A stretch of 64,000 nucleotides of DNA from Forficula auricularia (taxonomy: Eukaryota > Arthropoda > Insecta > Dermaptera > Forficulidae). A program made the translations under genes and the position numbers. How positions within the stretch are numbered: the first letter of the stretch is position 1; every line of letters begins with the position of its first letter. The notes beneath the pieces are model-generated. The model had not been told where the DNA came from, made no database searches, and saw nothing but the letters and a program-made list of their open reading frames with translations. Shown piece by piece: positions 1-12,000 of this stretch. The stretch lies in assembly GCA_024734495.1 (NCBI GenBank), contig JALMQS010000880.1, positions 124,001 to 188,000 of the forward strand. The letters are read 5' to 3'.

Positions 1-496
1 TCATTCAAATTATAATAATTGTTATATCAATACAATAAAGATGTTATTCATTGTTAACCTTTTCCTCTCGTGACAAAGCTTTAGATCATATTAAATAAAT
101 AAAAATTTAATTATAAAATATTTAAATAATTGACTGAAAAAGTTGTGATTATGGTACAAATCAATCTCAAAACTCCAAAATATATGGAATACGGTGATCA
201 GACTAGAGACACTTTCAATATAATTGCCAATTAATAAAAAATGTAATTAAGTTCAAATATTAACTATCTCTAGTGGATACCCTGAACGAAGTTGCTCCAG
301 GTTACAGGGATTCTTCGTGAAAGAATAATCCCCTGTAAATTTGAAATCTAAAATAAAGTTTTGTCAGTTCGAAAGCACTAAATAATATAAAATATTGGCT
401 GGTCAATGTTTATATGTATATAATATATAAGGATGGCCTGAAACATGTAAGCAAAAGTATTTTTTTTTTTTTTACGTTAAGGATTTTCATTGGTTG

Positions 497-745
497 GTTC
501 CACTGTGACGTCCGTAAGTCTCAACAAACGTTTGTAGAGACTTACTAGCTAGCGCTTAATTTCTAAATAGAAGAACTGGAACGTTGGAAAAATTATCGTT
601 CATTCATATTATTTATCACTCCTAGTTCTTGATTGAGTAAAAAAGAAGCGGAAAGCCGTTCCAGAACGTTTTCGTCGAAATTAAGTCTTTCTAGCGACTA
701 GCATTTTTTTAAATCCCACTAATGAAGGTTGATGACGTCACATAG
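497..745. repeat. MITE-like segment with CRE-type ends and a palindrome
   Basis: Two inverted copies of TGTGACGTC lie near 504 and 733 and could be degenerate terminal inverted repeats. Between them, at about 515-546, is a nearly perfect 32-bp palindrome centred on AAACGTTT and ending in GTAAGTCTC/GAGACTTAC. No coding capacity. It could be a small non-autonomous transposon or, less likely, a CREB-type regulatory cluster. Confidence 0.35.
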
Positions 746-3682
746 GGCCCACCCCATATGAATATCTTTATCGATTCGAGTAAACACTAAAAGATTCCAA
801 GATTCAGTCTCAGCTTAGTATACTTAAATCTTTTTAATTTTTGAGACTTTATAGAATTGCTTTTTTAAACTATTTTCATTCTTCCCAATAGAAGGTAGCA
901 AATTATTTGAAATAATTAAGCATATTATATTGAAAATTAATACAACGCCTTCAAACTTATAGTCTTACATAAATAAAAAATATTGATATTAGACAGAAGA
1001 ATCAATTTTAAACGTTTCATTTTCAAATGAGGTGGTTTACTCGAATTTGTAAAAGCATGTTTCACCCCAAAGCAAAAATATTGTAACAAAGCGGGATCTG
1101 CAGTGCAGGAAAATCTTAGTAAGAAGTAGAAAGAGAGTAATGAATATGAAATGTTACCAAATTAAAAATTTTCTTACTATAAAAATAATCTTTCTAATTC
1201 TAATAATCAGTGGTTTTCAAGAATATTTCAAATGTATGTAAAATAAATTTTGATTGTTAATACATTTATCATTAATTACTTTAATTTTATCATTTTCGGT
1301 TAGACAATTTAGTGACCATTATTTTGCCCTCGGTGCAACGGTTGCTAGATAAACATTAAAAAAAAGTTATTATAGCATCGATGAGTCGATATTATAGAAT
1401 ATACATGCCACTTATTTTAAGTGCACACTGGAGTCTAAGAGAAAAGTCTATTAACTAGTTATTTATTTATTTATTTTATTTTAAAAATTACATTTTTATT
1501 TGATTCATGTGGTCAAAATTTAAATTGCTTTAATCGAGAAAAAGAAAAAGTAAATAACAAATGTGAATTAATCTTAGTTTGGTTGTCGCGAAAAAATTAT
1601 TTAATATTTGTATTTCAAATAAAAAAATTAATAATTAAATTGTGATTATTTATTATAATGAAGTTTTATTTTACACATTAAATTATTATAAGGTAATTCA
1701 TTTTTCTACTCTAGGATAAAATTCTTATAAATTCTAAATCCATTAAAAAATATCATAATTAATGTAAACTCAAACCATATATAACTCATGAAATGTTTAA
1801 ATCTTCTTTAAGTCATGAATATTATTTTCAAGAAAAACATTATACAGTATATTTTACTAAAAAAAATTGTGCCTACTTCCCATTGTTAAGAGCTCGTATT
1901 AATGTTTTTTAAGTTTTTTTTTATGGATGTAAGATATCTATTGACTCCCATTCTAAAAGAAAAGGGTGATAGAACTTTTAGAATCTTAAAGGAGATTGGA
2001 TTGACCGTGGTCAAATATTTGTCCAACCGGGTTTTAAAGGATTAAATATCGTATAATTCAAGGAAAATGGAAGTAGAAATTAGGCTTCCATTCTCAATAA
2101 ATTATAGGGATGAATTAATTAATAAAAAGTTAGTTATATTTATTTGATACTTAGCTGTGAAAGGGTGTTGTATAATTCCAAATGGCGTATTACGCACAAA
2201 CGAGGTTTTAAGAGGTTCATTGATTTCATGAAAACATATATGGCCTGGTAATATGTATAAAAAAGGAAAAGGGCGGAAATATGTCTATGATTTAATGTGG
2301 TATATAAATTATTATTTCAAGTATACCTAGTTTAGTGAAATTCTTATTTATTTTTAATTTAATTAATAATTTCGTATTATTATTATACAAATGTAGTTTT
2401 GTTTTATTTGTTTAACATTATTTACTTTTACAATAAAACAAAATGTGATTTGTTTCAAATGAATTCCAATAAACTCTCTTAAGCCACTAAAGCTTTAAAA
2501 ATGTATGAAATAATTATAATAATGAATGAAAAAGAAAATACTACTACTAGTATTTACTATTCTACTATTTTTATTGATACACGAAATTTATTTTAAATAT
2601 TCTTGGAATGGCCACTGAGATTTATTATTTAATATATCTCGTTTCAGAGATTTCTAGTATTAAAAATTTGATGTATAAATAAAAAGAAATTTGAAGAATA
2701 AATATAAAAAAGTTAATTTTTCTGAAATAATAAATATGAAATCAAATATAATTCGAAAATAAAGTTTTATATCTAATATATATATATATATATATAAATA
2801 TGATATAATATCAATTATTCAATACATACATGTGTAATAATAAGAATATAATTATTTAAGATAAATTCTAGTCTTTGTATTTGTCTTTATTAATAAATAT
2901 CTTTATCATTTTTACTAAAAATGTGTTTGTGTTTATCATGTTTAATAAAATTTTTGAATTCTTTTTTTCCAGTTTTATTTATTTTTTTTAATGGGAATAA
3001 TACCTTAGCTAAATGCACACAAAAATAGTTAAAAAAGTATACTCTAAGAAAAACTTCTTTAGTTTTATAATTAATAAAAAGTTAGCAAATCCAGGAGTAA
3101 ACACGGAAAAAGTTCTTCGAGTGGTACACGTGCGCTAGAGATTAATTAAATCCAGAAAACATTGAAAAGAAAGTAGCCGGTCTGAAATCGCCGGAGCTTA
3201 GTAGGATCGAGGAGGACTTAACTTTTAATAAAATCTATAAGAAAACAATTTAAATGCTTCCCCAAAACTTTCACCCCTCATTTGGAACAAACCAACAATA
3301 AAATTTAATTCTTATTTTTATTATCACATACTACTAAAGAGCATTTGTGCCTGTCTATGTCCGTCCTCCCAGAAATATGTAATCAATCAAATAACTCCTA
3401 AACTGTTTAGTGGATTTGATAGTGTTAGTACTCAATTGCTCTGGAATTACCCGTGTTGCTTATTCCCGATTACTAATATTTAATAGATTTTTAATAATGA
3501 AAAGTCGAGATTATTTCAAACGAGTCGAGACGAGCATGGACAAGTTGAGACGTGTTGGCAGATTGGTTTGCAAAAAATGTTTACTCGAATATTTCGAATT
3601 ATTTATTTTCTCTGATGAAAAAATATCAATTACGTAAAAAAATAAAGATTGATTTATAAGATACATATTATTTTTATTTGCT

Positions 3683-3836
3683 TTTACCTGAAAACGTTTC
3701 TTGAGAGTACAAAATGCCAATCTTGTAAGGTTTTAGTTAATGAGCTGAAAATTGGTACGCAAATATCTTTAAATTCACCAAATTTTAGTCTTTTACCTGA
3801 AAAGATTTTCTAAAAGTACAAAATGCCAATCTTGAA
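3683..3836. repeat. Direct repeat pair of about 45 bp
   Basis: The phrase running from CTTTTACCTGAAAA through AGTACAAAATGCCAATCTTG occurs at about 3683-3723 and again at about 3791-3832, with a few differences. It lies next to a LINE remnant. No function can be assigned. Confidence 0.5.
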
Positions 3837-3867
3837 AGGTCTTTTTTGATCAACAAAATCGGTAGAA

Positions 3868-4010
3868 TTAGTATATTTGAGTTGGCGAAAGCGTTGGTTC
3901 GATTTTTATCCAATTTGACAGCGAACGGGTGCTGAGCTTTCGAAAGCCACGTGTTTCTAGTTCTAGTTTCTAGTAAAGAGGGCTTTAGGGGAGATAATTT
4001 TACTATATAA
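3868..4010 (-). pseudogene. Jockey-like LINE remnant (C-terminal piece of RT ORF)
   Basis: The minus strand encodes a stretch containing RTRNTWLSKAQHPFAVKLDK followed by NRTNAFANS. It aligns by eye with the better preserved LINE copy at 54782-55640 ([15 protein letters not shown], then SRTSAFANS). This is the region after the reverse-transcriptase domain in jockey-type elements. The remnant is short and not functional. Confidence 0.6.
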
Positions 4011-4188
4011 CTGCAATCTCTAATTTTGGAAAGAAGAAATGTTTCAATTTCTTTGAAGTGACTCATATGAGTTTTAGAAAATCGATAATTAAGTCTGTTT
4101 TTATTGATTTTTTGACTCTGACATTGGTAATATCTGTGGATCAACAACAAGCTAAATGTCACATTTCGAACTTAAATATAGTTTAGAA

Positions 4189-7100
4189 CAGTGTTTCCCA
4201 ACACTCCTCTCAGAGGGGTATTTTCATTGTTAATAGGGGGAATTTGAAAGTAGATTCGACCTAGTGGTAAGTATTTGTGTTTTATTTTTATTTATTTCAG
4301 TTTTAGAAGCATATAACACATTTTCCAGAAAAAATTTTCAAATAGGAAAAATATGTTATTTTGCGATAGGGAAATATGTCATATACATTTAAATATACTT
4401 TTTTTAGTCACATTTACTCCACTTCAACTTGATTTCAAACTTTTCAATTAAAGTGACCAGCCTACTTTTACTATTACAACAGGTTAGTTTTTCGTAGACA
4501 GGGTCATTTAAGCGATGTCCTCCTCTTTGTAACATTTTCTTGAGATCTCTAGTAACATGTGTGTTTTTTCCATTCAATCCCATAATCAACCCCTTTTAGT
4601 CTTCTCTTTGACAAACAGGGGATACTGTGAGTTAATTCTAGCCCCGGTTCACAGGGGGTCTTTCGGGTAATTCCTAACCAAAACTTTAAAATTCAATGGT
4701 TCTTGAAATAAATTAAAAAAAAAGTATATAAACGAGAAAAATTACTAAAAAGTGCCCGAATAGAATGAACTCTCTTTTTTTACAGCAGCTAAGTGAAGGA
4801 TTCTCAATATAAGCCCAGGCCTTAATTTCTTAATTTCTATTATTCTATGAACGGCCTTTTGACTATTGCACTTCAACTAAATGGATACATTTATACATAG
4901 AGAGATTAAATTAATTAAAGATCTTGGAAATGTTTAGAAATAATTAAATTCGATATATTTTTATAAGAGTTCAAATTGCTAATTGAAGTAGACTTTAAAT
5001 TTCGAAGAAGATGGAATGTATTATTTTTGTATATATATAAGGTTGCTTTCACCCCTTCGGAAATCGAGCCCAAGTTCTTTAATGGATTTTACAAAAATTC
5101 AGACAAAAATGTAAAAAAAAAACATTTTTTTCTGTAACTCTACTGGTGAGGATAGATTTTGGATTTATATTCTAGGTAAAAAAATATTAAATCTAAATAA
5201 AAATCAGATTTATATATTTGTCATTTAAAATAATTAAATCATTGAAACTGCAAACAGCGTACCGAGTCTTGAAAAAGTTTCACGTTTTCCTTCAATTTAT
5301 TTTGAATTCTTTCACAATGGCTGTTTTGTAGGGTTTATATACATATATATAGAAATAAAATAAATATAGAATATAAGATAGATATTAAGGGTTGTTTACC
5401 TTTGGGTGAGTGTAGGTCACTCTGCTGTTGACCCGATGAATTTTCGACCACAACTAATTTGAAAATGCCAGATCGAAAGAAATCTGCTACTCGATTAGAT
5501 TACCAAGCAGACTAAATATCTCTGAAATATGTATATTCAATGGAAAATTCTCAAAAGCAATTTTTAAACTATTTTATTATAATAAAATTAAAAAAAAATA
5601 GTCTAATTAAAAATATAGATGGTGTAAGGAAACGGGTTTTTTTTTGTTTTTTGTTTTTTTTTAAGCTGGTTAGATGGCGAAAATTTGAACCTCGATTTTT
5701 TATGTTATTTTCTCTTCCGAAGTCAGCGAAACGTTAATTAGTTATTAAGTAATCAACCAATTCAACATAAATATTTTTTTTTTTAAAGCAATCGAATGCA
5801 AGAACCAGTAAAGATGCAGCCCCTATGGATCTCGAAAGACCCTTGCATTACCGAAGAGAAGGGAAAGTTGATTAAGTGAGAGGGTGGAGAAGTAGGTGTT
5901 TGTGCACTCGGGTTTAGAAGGTTTGAAGATTATAAGTGCTGGGAAAGATGGAGGCTGGGAGAGAATTCCAGTTCCTTGAAGTCATGGGGATATACGTATT
6001 GGCGAATGAAGTGGTCCGGCACTTTTCTAATTTGACCGCGAAAGAGTGTTGGGAGTCGGCAAAACGCGTGCTACGCGCAAAGCATGCTTTGAGGGAATTA
6101 CTTATTTTATCTCATCAGAGCACCTCCCGTGATAGTATCTATATAAAAGGGAAAGGGCAGAGACGAGGGCAGAGAGTGTTTCTTCGATGAGCTAGCGAGT
6201 CGAGGAAGTCGGTGAGGGTAGAACCCTGGCTCATTTCTGAATTGCATCCAGGATAGAAAGAGAATATTTAGAGGCTCCTCTCCACAGATGAGAGCCGTAT
6301 TCGAGACAGGGGCGGATTTGGGCCTTGTAGATGGTGAGAAGATGTAGGGGCGTGAAAAATCGCTTGGACCTGAATAAGAAGCCAATCTTCCTTGCTGAAG
6401 ATTTCGCCACAGAGGAGATGTGTTCATTCCAAGACAGGTCAGATGCGACAGAGACCCCCAACATGGATTGGGTGTCGCACATTTTCACGGTATTCGAATC
6501 GAAGTGGTATTTTTATTTTTGCCTAGAAAATTTATAGGTATTTAAAAAAACATGCTTTTATTTGAAATAATTAGGCTTTTTGACTCTAGGTACGAAAATA
6601 TTAAATCGAATTGAATGTCTAAATTTAATTATTTATCATTTATAATTATTAATTCACGGAGTAACGAGTCTTGAAACTTTTTCCTTAAATATTGTAACAA
6701 AAAACATTGATTAGATAACATATGTAGTAGCTGCAAAAGATTGTATTTTTATGAATAACTTTATTAAGGGTTGAAATTTTATTTAAATCACACATAATCA
6801 ATTATAATTATTATTAAACAAATAATACAAAAAAACTACGTCGGCGTCGTTTCGATCTCAAGTATGAGCAGCTTGTTGGTTCGTGTTCAATAAAACAGTT
6901 ATCAGTAAGCAAAAAAGTAACCTCAAAATAACACATACTTTATTTTTGGTTACGAATTTTTTATGTATTTTTAACCCTTTTTTTCCTTTAAAATTAAAAA
7001 TTAGTAAATTATCTTAGGATCCACAAAATAATAATAATAACAGCGCGGAAAAAAGAAGAAAGCAAAACCTAAAAGTTTAAATTAACTAATTAAATTTAGT

Positions 7101-7377
7101 TTTAGTTTAAACATAAAAATCTACAAAAATAATTACCCTTATTTAAAATAAAAGTTAAAAAAATTTCATAGTAAATAGCTAAAAGATATAAAATATACTT
7201 AAATGAATGTAGAAACATACAAAATACCAATCAACAAAATTTTGTTTTTGTAACTCTATATATATATATATATATCAAAAAAAATAAATGTTTTTTATAA
7301 AAAATTTTACATTGGAATCATAAGAATTTTAGAAAGGCTTAGGTGTGGCTTGGCACAAAAAAGGTTGGAAAACACTG
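4189..7377. mobile_element. hAT-like DNA transposon, 3.2 kb, with perfect 8-bp target duplication
   Basis: The left end begins CAGTGTTTCCCAAC and the right end is its inverse, GGTTGGAAAACACTG, giving hAT-style terminal inverted repeats of about 15 bp. The octamer GTTTAGAA lies directly outside both ends (4181-4188 and 7378-7385), which is the 8-bp duplication expected of hAT transposases. No intact transposase is visible. A 61-codon open stretch on the minus strand at 4404-4589 is unrecognised and may be a relic. A jockey-like LINE 3' end is nested at 5772-6538. Confidence 0.8.
5772..6538 (-). pseudogene. Nested 3' end of a jockey-like LINE (broken RT ORF)
   Basis: On the minus strand two overlapping frames together give a jockey-type C-terminus. 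One carries LGVSVASDLSWNEHISSVAK and [20 protein letters not shown]; neighbouring frames carry the sequence matching NSLPASIF in the plus-strand copy at 61715. At least two frameshifts break it. A T-rich run at 5774-5784 marks the A tail of the minus-strand element. It sits inside the hAT element 4189-7377, so it is the younger insertion. Plus-strand open frames here are antisense shadows. Confidence 0.75.
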
Positions 7378-7385
7378 GTTTAGAA

Positions 7386-9001
7386 GCTACAGGCCTGAGA
7401 TAGGATGACAGAAGGCGGATAAAAGGACAACAATGATGGACCAGAGGAGTTTTTTTCCCATTTCGAACTCTTAAAAATTGGTAGGGGAAGTAAATTATTC
7501 ATGTAGAGTCCCTTTACTATCGTACTTACTATTCGTTAACTAGTTACAATATTGAATTTGAATGTTTTTATTTGGAACAAAATAAAAAATTACTAAACTA
7601 TATGAGTAGAAAAATATATTTTCTCTTTCAGCACTTAATTTAAGTAGAAAGATATAGGCTAAAAGCTAAAGTGATAAATAAACATATTCTCTTTCTATTT
7701 TTTCTATCGACCTCAATATAAATAAGCTATAAAAGTTGCCAATAAACTTAATGTTTCTATAAGCGATGATCAGACAACATTTTGGACCTCAAAACCAATA
7801 AAATTCCAAAAAGAAGAAGGTTAGTATTTCATTGACATAGAACATATAGGGGAAGAAAAAGTTGAGGGTTGATTTCACTTTTTATTTTTTATTTGTCAAG
7901 TCAAAAAATTTGTATTCTAAAAGGGTTAGTAAATATGTATGAATTGAAATCCAATTGATATCATCCACATCCACCAAAGAAAAAATATATATACATTTTC
8001 AAACATGAATGAAGAGTGAATAAATCAGTTGCTCGCTTTATTTTTAATTTTTCGATAAAAGTTCCCGTCCGCGAGATAAAAGTTCACGATTTTTATTACA
8101 TATATTTATAGACTATGCAATTTTAAATATTTTTAGTAAATATTTATGAATTTAAACTCAATAGATATTCGCTTCCTCAAAAACTCTTTAAACATGAATG
8201 AACAAGAAATAAATCACTCACTCGCTATTTTTTTAATTTTTCAATAAAAGATATCTGAGAGAGATTAAAGCTTTCTATATTATTATTTATACATATTTGA
8301 AAAATTATTTAAAGGTTTAAGAGGATACTTTACTGGGAGCCCAAAATGGTAGAAGAAGGGGAGTTATTTAAAATTTAAATTATTAAATTTTAGGCCCAAG
8401 AAACGATAAAAAAGGTGAAATTCATTAAGAATGTAAGCTCATTTATTTAATATTTTACAAAAATCCAAACTATCCTAGTGGTTTATAAAATTAAAATTCT
8501 TGAGAAATCGTGATGAAAACGGGACTTTTTATTTCCCATCCTTTAAAATTATTTTTTTTTAATCATCTAGGTATGCCTCTAAATATCAATAGATAAATTA
8601 ATAAATTATAATTAGTAATGAAGCTGTTCAAGCTTTTACTTTTGTGATTAATTTGATTAAAATTTCAATTTTTATTTAAATCACACATAATTAATTATAA
8701 TTATATATTTAACATAAACAAATAATAAAATATAACTATAATTATTTAATTTTCTTATCAAAAAATGATATTAACTAAAATTTATACTTAGATAAAACTT
8801 AAAGAATTAATTAATCTTCTAATAACAAAAATCTACTACAATAAAATTAAACAGATAGAGAAAAAAATTTTCAAGTAATATTTATATATGTATCACGTTT
8901 TCTCTCATTTGTTTTAAATTCAAATGATAAGTAAATTAATTTAAAGAGAATTAAATCTGCACTTGTGCTTGTATGTTACGTACTTCCTTTGTTAATGGAA
9001 G
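7386..9001. other. Intergenic stretch before the Kazal gene
   Basis: AT-rich, with no exon or mobile element that I can define. A TATA-like string lies near 8881-8890, about 110 bases upstream of the first start codon of the Kazal gene, and could belong to its promoter. The real transcription start cannot be read from sequence alone. Confidence 0.4.
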
Positions 9002-9041
9002 ATGTTTATCATGAGATTCACATATTACATCCTGTTTGCTG
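9002..9041 (+). CDS. Kazal gene exon 1 (start and signal peptide)
   Basis: Encodes MFIMRFTYYILFA plus the first base of a Gly codon, then donor GTGAGT at 9042. Hydrophobic residues follow an Arg, as in a secretory leader. ATG 9002 is the first in frame, and ATG 9011 would still leave a signal peptide. Exon phase 1. Confidence 0.75.
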
Positions 9042-12000
9042 GTGAGTTTGTTATTTTACCTCTTATTCTATTATTTTAATTTTAATTAATTTGATGAGTA
9101 CCTAGATGTCCAGTAAGAAATTTACGACACTTAAATTTTATTTTTCATTTATATTGATTTTTATTATCTAAATATTTAATAAGTTAATAAAATAATAAAA
9201 ACCATCTCTGCCTTTATCGGTATTATTGTTTAAATGTTGGCAATGACTCGATGTTGTCTTCTTTAAAATTTGTTGTTTTTGATATTGCTATTATATTCAT
9301 ATATGAATCATTCAGGATCTACCCTTGGAAAATGCCAAAAGACAAGGCGAGATCTCAAATAGATTACAAATTAGTTAAACAAAGATTCAGAAATCAAGTA
9401 AAGGACTTTAAAAGCTATCCTGGGGCTGATATATCTTATTATCTATTTAGAAGAAACAGAGGCACCCGAGAAGCAATTCTCTCTCTTAGACTAATAATAG
9501 AAAGGGCTTTTATCAGGGAAGAATCTGTCTACATCGGATTCATAGACCTAGAAAAAGCATTCGATAACGTCAATTGGGAAATTATGTTTAAAATATTAAA
9601 ACAGGCGAGAATAAAATTCAGGGAGAGAAGACTAATCTACAATCTATATCAAAACCAGACGGCAATTATAAATATTGGAGATGAGCAAAGAGAAGTCAAA
9701 ATAAAAAAAGGTGTAAGACAAGGATGTGTGCTGTCACCCATGATTTTCAACTTATACATAGAAGAAGCGATTAAAGAATTCAAAGACAAAATTGATACAG
9801 GTATCGAAATCCAAGGTCAAAAGATCGCTATGTTAAGATTTGCCGATGACATTGCCCTTCTAGGAAGCAATAAAAAAGAATTAGAGGACGCCTTGAATGG
9901 AATTAACCAAATCCTAATAGAAGAAATCAAAATGAAAATAAACAAGAATAAAACGAAGGTCCTAGTATGTACAAAAAAGAACAAACGAAACAGGAATGCA
10001 TCAAAATTAACCAAGAAAACCTAGAAGGAGTTAAGGAATTCCGCTACCTAGGAAGTAAAATAACATGGGATGGGAGAAGCGAAAACGAAATTAAATCAAG
10101 AATTGCCCAAGCAAAAATGGGGTTTAATTCAAAACAAAAACTACTATGCTCCTCCTCAATCAGCTTAGAAAACAGGAAGTTGCTATTGAAGACATATGTA
10201 TGGAGCATAGCCATGTACGGGTGTGAAACCTGGACAATTGGAAAAGCGGAGAGAAAGAGATTAGAGGCTTTCGAAATGTGGTGCTACAGAAGAATGATGA
10301 ATATCAAATGGATGGATAAAATTACAAATGAAGAATTTCTTGGAAGAATCGGAGAAAGAAGAACCTTGTGGAAGAGTCTGAAGAAGAGAAGAGGTCAGAT
10401 GATGGGGCACACACTAAGACATGGGGGACTGCTTAGGGATATCTTGGAGGGGAGGTGGGAAAGAAAAGGGGAAGGAGCCCAGATTAGAATATTTCAACCA
10501 AATAATTGGGGATATGGGATGCCAGACTTTTAGAGAGGTCAAACAGCTGGGGGACAGAGTCGAGTGGAGACGGATTGTTGCATCAAACCAGTCTTAGGAC
10601 TGTATACTCAATGATGATGATGAATCATTCAGAGGCAAAGTGTATTAAATCCTAAAATCGTAATGGGGTTAGGTAGGTCGAATGTTTAGCCTGTATGATG
10701 TTTGTTTGATAATCAAAATAACGATGATAGTCGGGATTTCTGAGTCAAAGTCTCGTTTACAGCAAAGATTTGACACCCTTTAATCCTTGCACTAACGCTT
10801 CTAGAATCTAAATAAATGTATCATATTACATAGGATCTAACAAACTGGGTTCTAGTAACTGAGACCTAAAAAAATCCTAATAATTAGAAAAACGACTTAA
10901 AAACACTAAAAGCACATGCTCAGAAAATATTCGCACTAAGCAGCTTCCAAGAATTGACATAGGGTTCCTTTTAAAAAGTAAATAAATGTCCGACTGTCTG
11001 ACTCTCTGTCAGAGCATTGTAGCTCATAAATGAATAGGATAAAATTATTGGATAAAAAATACTTGGTAGGTTTCACATTAAGATATAAAAATAAAACGAA
11101 TTTATTTTTGGAGAGACTTTAACTCGATATACTAGTATATATTTCGGGTGGCTAACCCATCTTCAGGAGCAACAGAAAGTAACTGTTGCCCCTGAAGATG
11201 GGTTAGCCACCTGAAATATATATCGAGATTAAAGTCTCTCCAAAAAATAAATTCGTTTTATTTTTATATCTTAATGTGAAACCTAACAAGTATTTTTATC
11301 CAATAATTTTAAAAAAATGTTTCACTAAGTACCAACACCAAATTCCTTAAAAACTATAGAATAGGATAAAAACTTGAAATTTAGAAGTTAAAATCGAATT
11401 AAAATCGATTTTTTTTTTATTGATAAATTATTATTGTTTGAGAAACAGTTTGTCAGATTCTTTCGAAAAAGATTAAAACGTTTTAATATTTTGCCTTAAT
11501 TATTTTATTGCAGGAATAGCATGTTTTAAGTTTCCACACATTCAAAGTGCCACCTCTCTGAAGATAAATGACCCGGTAAGATAATAAATGCTGCTCTTCA
11601 TTTTACTTGCTTAAAAATAGTTAATATATAATAGCAAATTTGATTATAAAAGATGATTCAATACATTTTGGATCATTTACATACTTCATTGAGTCTAGTG
11701 GTGGCCAAAACGTAGACCACGTTCGAACGGTCGACCGCCAAGGCCTCTGAAAATCGCCCCATGAAGCTGAACAAAATTGAAAAATTACACTGATAAATTC
11801 GGAGCTGATTTGAATATGAAAAATAAATAATTATTATTACTTTTTTAGTAGATATAATTTCAAAATAATGTTCCCAAATACAGGCTAAATAATCACACAA
11901 AATCGATGTTTCTGAATGAAAAAAATACAAGTGCAGTTATTATATAAATTGAGAGTATGCTGTTATTGCATATCATTACAAAATTTTAAATTATTATTTA

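Larger units (their letters stand above)
1..4188. other. AT-rich intergenic region, no gene seen
   Basis: I see no convincing exon on either strand. The sequence is mostly A/T with short homopolymers and a (TA)n run near 2781-2796. An imperfect hairpin lies near 310-340. The open frames here are short and of low complexity. The few recognisable items (a palindromic element near 500-745, a direct repeat near 3683-3836 and a LINE remnant near 3868-4010) are listed separately. Confidence 0.6.
11041..11310. repeat. Inverted repeat, arms about 125 bp, hammerhead motifs in both arms
   Basis: The left arm (11041 to about 11174) and right arm (about 11184 to 11310) are inverse copies with few differences, around a loop of about 10 bases. 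Transcribed from either strand it would fold into a long hairpin. Each arm holds a hammerhead motif, on opposite strands. It resembles a non-autonomous Penelope-type terminal repeat in head-to-head arrangement. Confidence 0.8.

Noticed and set aside
5936..6190. Open frame with a Met start on the plus strand
   Set aside because: It is the antisense of the LINE 3' end. The same protein-like string appears in reverse orientation at 61697-61942, where the sense frame is the jockey C-terminus.
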